From Zerene cesonia (Eukaryota; Arthropoda; Insecta; Lepidoptera; Pieridae), in the NCBI RefSeq assembly GCF_012273895.1, contig NC_052113.1, positions 1,054,001-1,118,000 of the forward strand: a DNA stretch of 64,000 nucleotides. Direction: 5' to 3'. The notes under the pieces were generated by a model. That model saw only the letters and a list, made by a program, of their open reading frames with translations. It made no database searches and was not told where the DNA came from. This document shows, piece after piece, positions 60,237 to 64,000 of the stretch. Each line of letters starts with the position of its first letter. Positions within the stretch are counted from its first letter, which is position 1. Position numbers and translations under genes: made by a program.

Positions 60237-61114
60237 CAGGTACCCATAATAAATTCATGGATGATACATTTTATATTTCTACTGGATGACATAATAATAA
60301 GTGTACAATAATGTAATAAATACATAAATTATTAGGAGTGTAATTCCTTAATATTTAATTTTAAACTTTTTAAATGACATCGTTTCATCGCATCATATTG
60401 TTTGTAGTACTAAAATTTGTAAATAGTAGTTTATTTACATGATTTAATGATAATCGACGAGTTTTAGTGCCAATTAATATATTTATTGCTTAATGCATTG
60501 TGAATTATTTTAACAAATCGGTGCTCGTTTAATCACAATGCCAATCACAGGCCGGAATAATTTCTGCTCATAGGAATGTTTCCTACAAGCATCGAATGGT
60601 TAAGGGACCCTTGAAAATATAGGGACTATACGGTAGTTATATAAACTATTAAATATTAAATTTTACACATCTTCAAATTATTTTATATTAGATTGCGGAG
60701 TAAAATATTCACACGTTATTTGGATGTTAAATTACTACTGTAATTTATACCGTTAACATCAAAATCTAAGGCTTTGTTAACTAACCTAGTATTGTTTTTC
60801 ATTAGTATATGAATATCGTGGGAAGTATGAAATTAATTTGCTTCACACGAAACATAATATTTTGAACCAAAAAGCATAAATGAGATGAAGTTGTGATTGC
60901 AATTAGGTTTATACAAAAATCACCTAAATTGTGTTAAGCTTTACAGCTTGACATTGGTTTTATTAACCTAAACGTGGTCATGATAACAAACTTTTATTAG
61001 CTTTAACTTGAAATAGTATAAAATCGTTGCATTCAGCCAAATTCAGACTCAATATATCTATTGCTCACTATAAGTTTTTATTCAAAAATATGTATGGTGA
61101 ATGTAAAAAAAAAC

Positions 61115-61149
61115 AGGGGCCCCGGTAAAGGCCTAATTACGGGGCCCCT
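61115..61149. repeat. GGGGCCCC palindrome
   Basis: AGGGGCCCC (61115-61123) and GGGGCCCCT (61141-61149), with further pairing of GTAA/TTAC inside. It is an island of pure G+C in AT-rich DNA. A single AGGGGCCCCGG occurs at 58402. Origin unknown. Confidence 0.8.
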
Positions 61150-62150
61150 ATTTTTAAAGTCTGACTCTGTAAATAGATTGAAAATAATTATGTTATATTG
61201 TAAACGCGGCTGTCCAAATTCGATATTAACTGTTAAGCTCACTACTATTCATTATTTTAAGCGATTTAGTATATAAATTTATATTTTAATTTAAAAAATA
61301 TAAAAATTGTTAAAATGCTGTGTTTTATTATCCCACGATCAAAATAATTCTAAATTATTTATCATAATGATCATTTCATAATACTTAAAGTTTTGTTGAA
61401 AAATATTTATTAAGTATAAAACTATTTCATAACCAATGGACATAACGGATACGATTGGTTATAAAAAGTAAGGATAAAATCTAAAAAAAACAAATTTTGT
61501 GATAAAAAATTGGTGATACCAACAAACGAGAATGTAGATTTATTTTTATTGCTTCATCATGGTTATAAAATTAATAATTAATCTATGTATCCATTCTTAC
61601 TTATTTGGCATGCAATGGAGCATCTAAATGGATTTATATATAAAAACATAGTATGTCGTATAATAATGACTGGAATAAACTCTGTGTTGCCTTTTAATAT
61701 TGTTTCAAATTATAACGCGCTGTTTATTTGAGCGGATTTTTACTTGGATTGCGAGGAAAGGATTAACAATGAAAAAGTTATCTAAAGAACAAACTTTACA
61801 GTTTATTCCTTCGTGCCAAGAAATTTCATGTTTATGAAAGAAGATAACAAGAAGAATATATGTGAGAGAACGCAATTAGAAAGTTTAAAATTGGAAGATG
61901 TGAAACCTTATTTGATTCCTGAGCAGTACTGATCCTTTTGATCTCTCGCTAATCCAACGTCTTACCCAGTGTAGGGGGCCTATTAAGAGATATGTAACAT
62001 GTAATAAAAAAAAGAAATCCCGAAAACGTAATTTCCTAGATGAAATATCAAGAATGAGTATTTAAAAATAACAGCTTTTGTTAATACACGAAGTCTTCGA
62101 ATTCTATTTATTGTTATGTATGTATTTATCATAGATGTTACAATATATAT

Positions 62151-62153
<3 letters not shown>

Positions 62154-62240
<87 letters not shown>
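62154..62240. repeat. (TA)n microsatellite
   Basis: About 85 bp of almost uninterrupted TA, ending in TGTATATG. It is likely polymorphic and prone to assembly error. Confidence 0.97.
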
Positions 62241-62245
<5 letters not shown>

Positions 62246-62354
62246 GTTATTATTATTATTAAGTATTTTATTTTATTACTGTTTTTATCCGAGTTTCATT
62301 ATTGCCTTATTTTTGCTTACCCATTTTTATCTTTATTTTCCTTTGTTGTTAGGG

Positions 62355-62486
62355 TTGCCTGGTAGAGATCGCTACCTAGCGATAAGGCCGCCCTTTGCGA
62401 ATTTAATTTAAGTTTCTTTTGTTCGACTGCTTATTTTTGAATTTTTTACGCAATAAAGAATTTTCATTCATTCATTCATTCATTAG
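62355..62486 (+). mobile_element. LINE 3' end with (ATTC)n tail
   Basis: CCTGGTAGAGATCGCTACCT, AGCGATAAGGCCGCCCTTTG, a T-rich segment and CAATAAAGAATTTTCATTCA with five ATTC units. I recognise the GCGATAAGGCCGCC block followed by CAATAAAG as a common LINE 3' end in Lepidoptera. Only about 130 bp are kept, so this is a dead 5'-truncated copy. Confidence 0.7.
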
Positions 62487-62867
62487 TAATATTTATGCCG
62501 ATAAATACCAATAAATCATTTTTCATATAATCGTTTGTTTTGTTCATCATAACTGCAAGTCAGTTTCACTTTCTATTAAATTTTTTGCACGTTCGGATAA
62601 AGAATTAGAAAATTCTTTATTTTATACAAATTATGTAAATTTACATATAAATGAAAATTTATCAATCAATTCGACCGCTAGCAAACACCCATATTCGAAA
62701 AATATTAACTGCGGGTCGAACGTTCGTTTATTATTAAATCTTAAACATTCATTAACTATCAAAGACTAGATACAAGCTACATTTATAGCGATGATAAGGT
62801 ATTAATTCAAAAATAATCGTCTAGTCGTACCAATATGCTAATGAACCAGTTTCCAAGTTTAGTTCAG

Positions 62868-62874
62868 TATAAAT
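62868..62874 (+). promoter_or_regulatory. TATA box of TTC36
   Basis: TATAAAT lies 56 bases before the TTC36 ATG, leaving room for a short leader. Start of transcription would be expected near 62895-62900. Assigned by motif and distance only. Confidence 0.5.
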
Positions 62875-62923
62875 AAAACCTTTTCGAAGTTAGGCCGTGT
62901 ATTTTTGTATTATTTTATTTATC

Positions 62924-63993
62924 ATGGCTGTTGACAATCTAAGCGAGAGAGACCGCGCTGTTTTGAGAAGTATATTTGACCCAACGGCGACTATTGGGGA
63001 CGTAGTGGATGAAGGTGACAAGTTCATTGAAGATGATGAAGGTATGTTATTAGTGGCCTCAAACCTGTATCATAAACAAGTTTAGAGCCTTGAAATAAGT
63101 GCATTAAGTACCAATCCGGTAGGAATTGCGACATAAGGTGTTTGTTTTGTTTACTTATTTATAACAAAATATCACATAACACAAAACGTAAAATTACAAT
63201 AAATATTCTTTGCTCGAGTTATTACAAAAGATAAAATCAATAATAACTTTAAGATATTATTATTGCACAGATTATTGTTACGTAAATAGTTATATTTTGT
63301 ATAAATAATATTATTTAGACGGAATTATTTATGAATAACAATTTGTTTTAATAGAAAACTCTCCCGCTGTGGAAGAATCGAAAGCACTTTGCCTACAAGG
63401 GGTTAAGCTAGCTGATGCTGGAAAATTAGAAGAAGCTCTAAAATTGATGAATAAAGCCATTGAGGCTGCCCCAGACCGGGCCGCTGGATACAACGACAGA
63501 GCACAGTTGCTGAGACTTATGCAAAGAGATGATGGTAATTTATTGTTAACAATCAAGTATTTAAGAAGAAACGATAATTTTATTTATTATTTTTGTGGTC
63601 ACTAAATTAATAGGTAAAATACTAAAAGAGTTCTCTCCCGTTCACTCTGAACTAATATACATGAAACTAGGAGCTATGTACATTGTAATATTGTTTAAAG
63701 TAGACCTACAAATTAAATATTTAGTAGACTTTAATTAATTATTGAAATGAACGAATATTATAATTATAATATTATAATAAAAATTCATGTATCTATTATT
63801 ATTTGCGCCAATTACAGACGCATTATTAGACATTGACAAGGCCACACAGTTGACAGAAGGCAAGCGCACGCGTTCCCGCGCCCTTGCGTTGTGTCAGCGC
63901 GGCGTGTTGCTGCGAAAGCGCGGGAAAAATGACGAAGCGCGAACAGATTTTGCTGAAGCAGCTAAATTGGGCAGCAGTTTTGCTAGAAAACAG
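62924..63993 (+). CDS. TTC36: Tetratricopeptide repeat protein 36 (TTC36), partial: first 3 exons
   Basis: Exons 62924-63041, 63355-63534 and 63818-63993 code for 158 residues in one frame; a GTAATC donor follows 63993, so the gene continues beyond the window (family members are about 180-190 aa). The N terminus DRAVLRSIFDPTATIGDVV matches the TTC36 start (AVLQAIFNP...GD.V in human). TPR1 is about 48-81 (LCLQGVKLADAGKLEEALKL), TPR2 about 82-115 (AGYNDRAQLLRLMQRDD, then LLDIDKATQL), TPR3 about 120-153 (ALCQRGVLLRKRGKNDEART). SFARKQ at the end corresponds to SPFARRQ before the family's C-terminal tail. TPR proteins act as scaffolds; in mammals TTC36 is a cytosolic liver and kidney protein linked to tyrosine catabolism (family knowledge). 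A TATA box lies upstream. Confidence 0.94.
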
Positions 63994-64000
63994 GTAATCG

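Larger units (their letters stand above)
57494..62923. other. Region between SZRD1 and TTC36
   Basis: Starts with the SZRD1 3' UTR (end not determined; an ATTAAA lies near 57817 and AATAAA near 58587). No gene is recognised. Contents that can be named are a MITE-like element (59889-60236), GGGGCCCC palindromes (58403 and 61116-61148), a long (TA)n run and a LINE 3' end (62355-62486). Other stretches are AT-rich and appear featureless. Confidence 0.65.

Noticed and set aside
62135..62365. Frame with a long Tyr-Ile repeat
   Set aside because: Produced by the (TA)n microsatellite.
1..64000. CRISPR arrays, operons, prophages or other prokaryotic systems
   Set aside because: The DNA is eukaryotic with spliced genes; the short tandem arrays seen have no spacer pattern.

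Overview
The window is AT-rich eukaryotic DNA with spliceosomal (GT-AG) genes, long introns and dense interspersed repeats. The repeats (tRNA-derived SINEs with ATG/GAT tails, Helitron-like pieces ending in CTAG, LINE 3' ends) and the protein sequences point to a moth or butterfly (Lepidoptera); the species cannot be told. Two runs of exactly 1000 N (19912-20911 and 37743-38742) look like scaffold gaps of arbitrary size.

Layout. 1 to about 27.0 kb has no supportable gene. It is AT-rich DNA filled with repeat copies, including a complete SINE with target-site duplications (11124-11433), a LINE insertion hidden by the first gap (19836-20931), and two head-to-head pairs of a second SINE-like family. 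From 27433 to 47445 (+) lies an 11-exon SLC17-type major facilitator transporter gene (518 aa) behind a GC-rich promoter. Its 12.9-kb first intron is full of repeats and holds the second gap, which sits inside a large inverted-repeat element (37137-38872) that itself split a Helitron-like copy. From 49979 to 55699 (-) is the gene for the largest subunit of RNA polymerase I (1659 aa, two exons), convergent with the transporter. From 56271 to 57493 (+) is SZRD1 (SUZ domain protein, 193 aa, three exons), divergent from the polymerase gene across 571 bp. From 62924 to the right edge (+) are the first three exons of TTC36 (TPR protein); its end lies outside the window.

The four genes share no pathway that I can see. 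The RNA polymerase I subunit and SZRD1 share a short divergent promoter region, so they may be co-expressed as housekeeping genes. The transporter and polymerase genes converge on a perfect palindrome that carries AATAAA on both strands.

The best candidate for something undescribed is the element at 37137-38872: terminal inverted repeats of about 130 bp, an interior of roughly 162-bp tandem units, and a precise duplication of its target. Other points are fused or tandem Helitron-like copies, palindromic SINE pairs and a 348-bp MITE-like element. Exon boundaries come from manual splice-site reading with reading-frame checks. Repeat family names are inferred from structure, not from a database.
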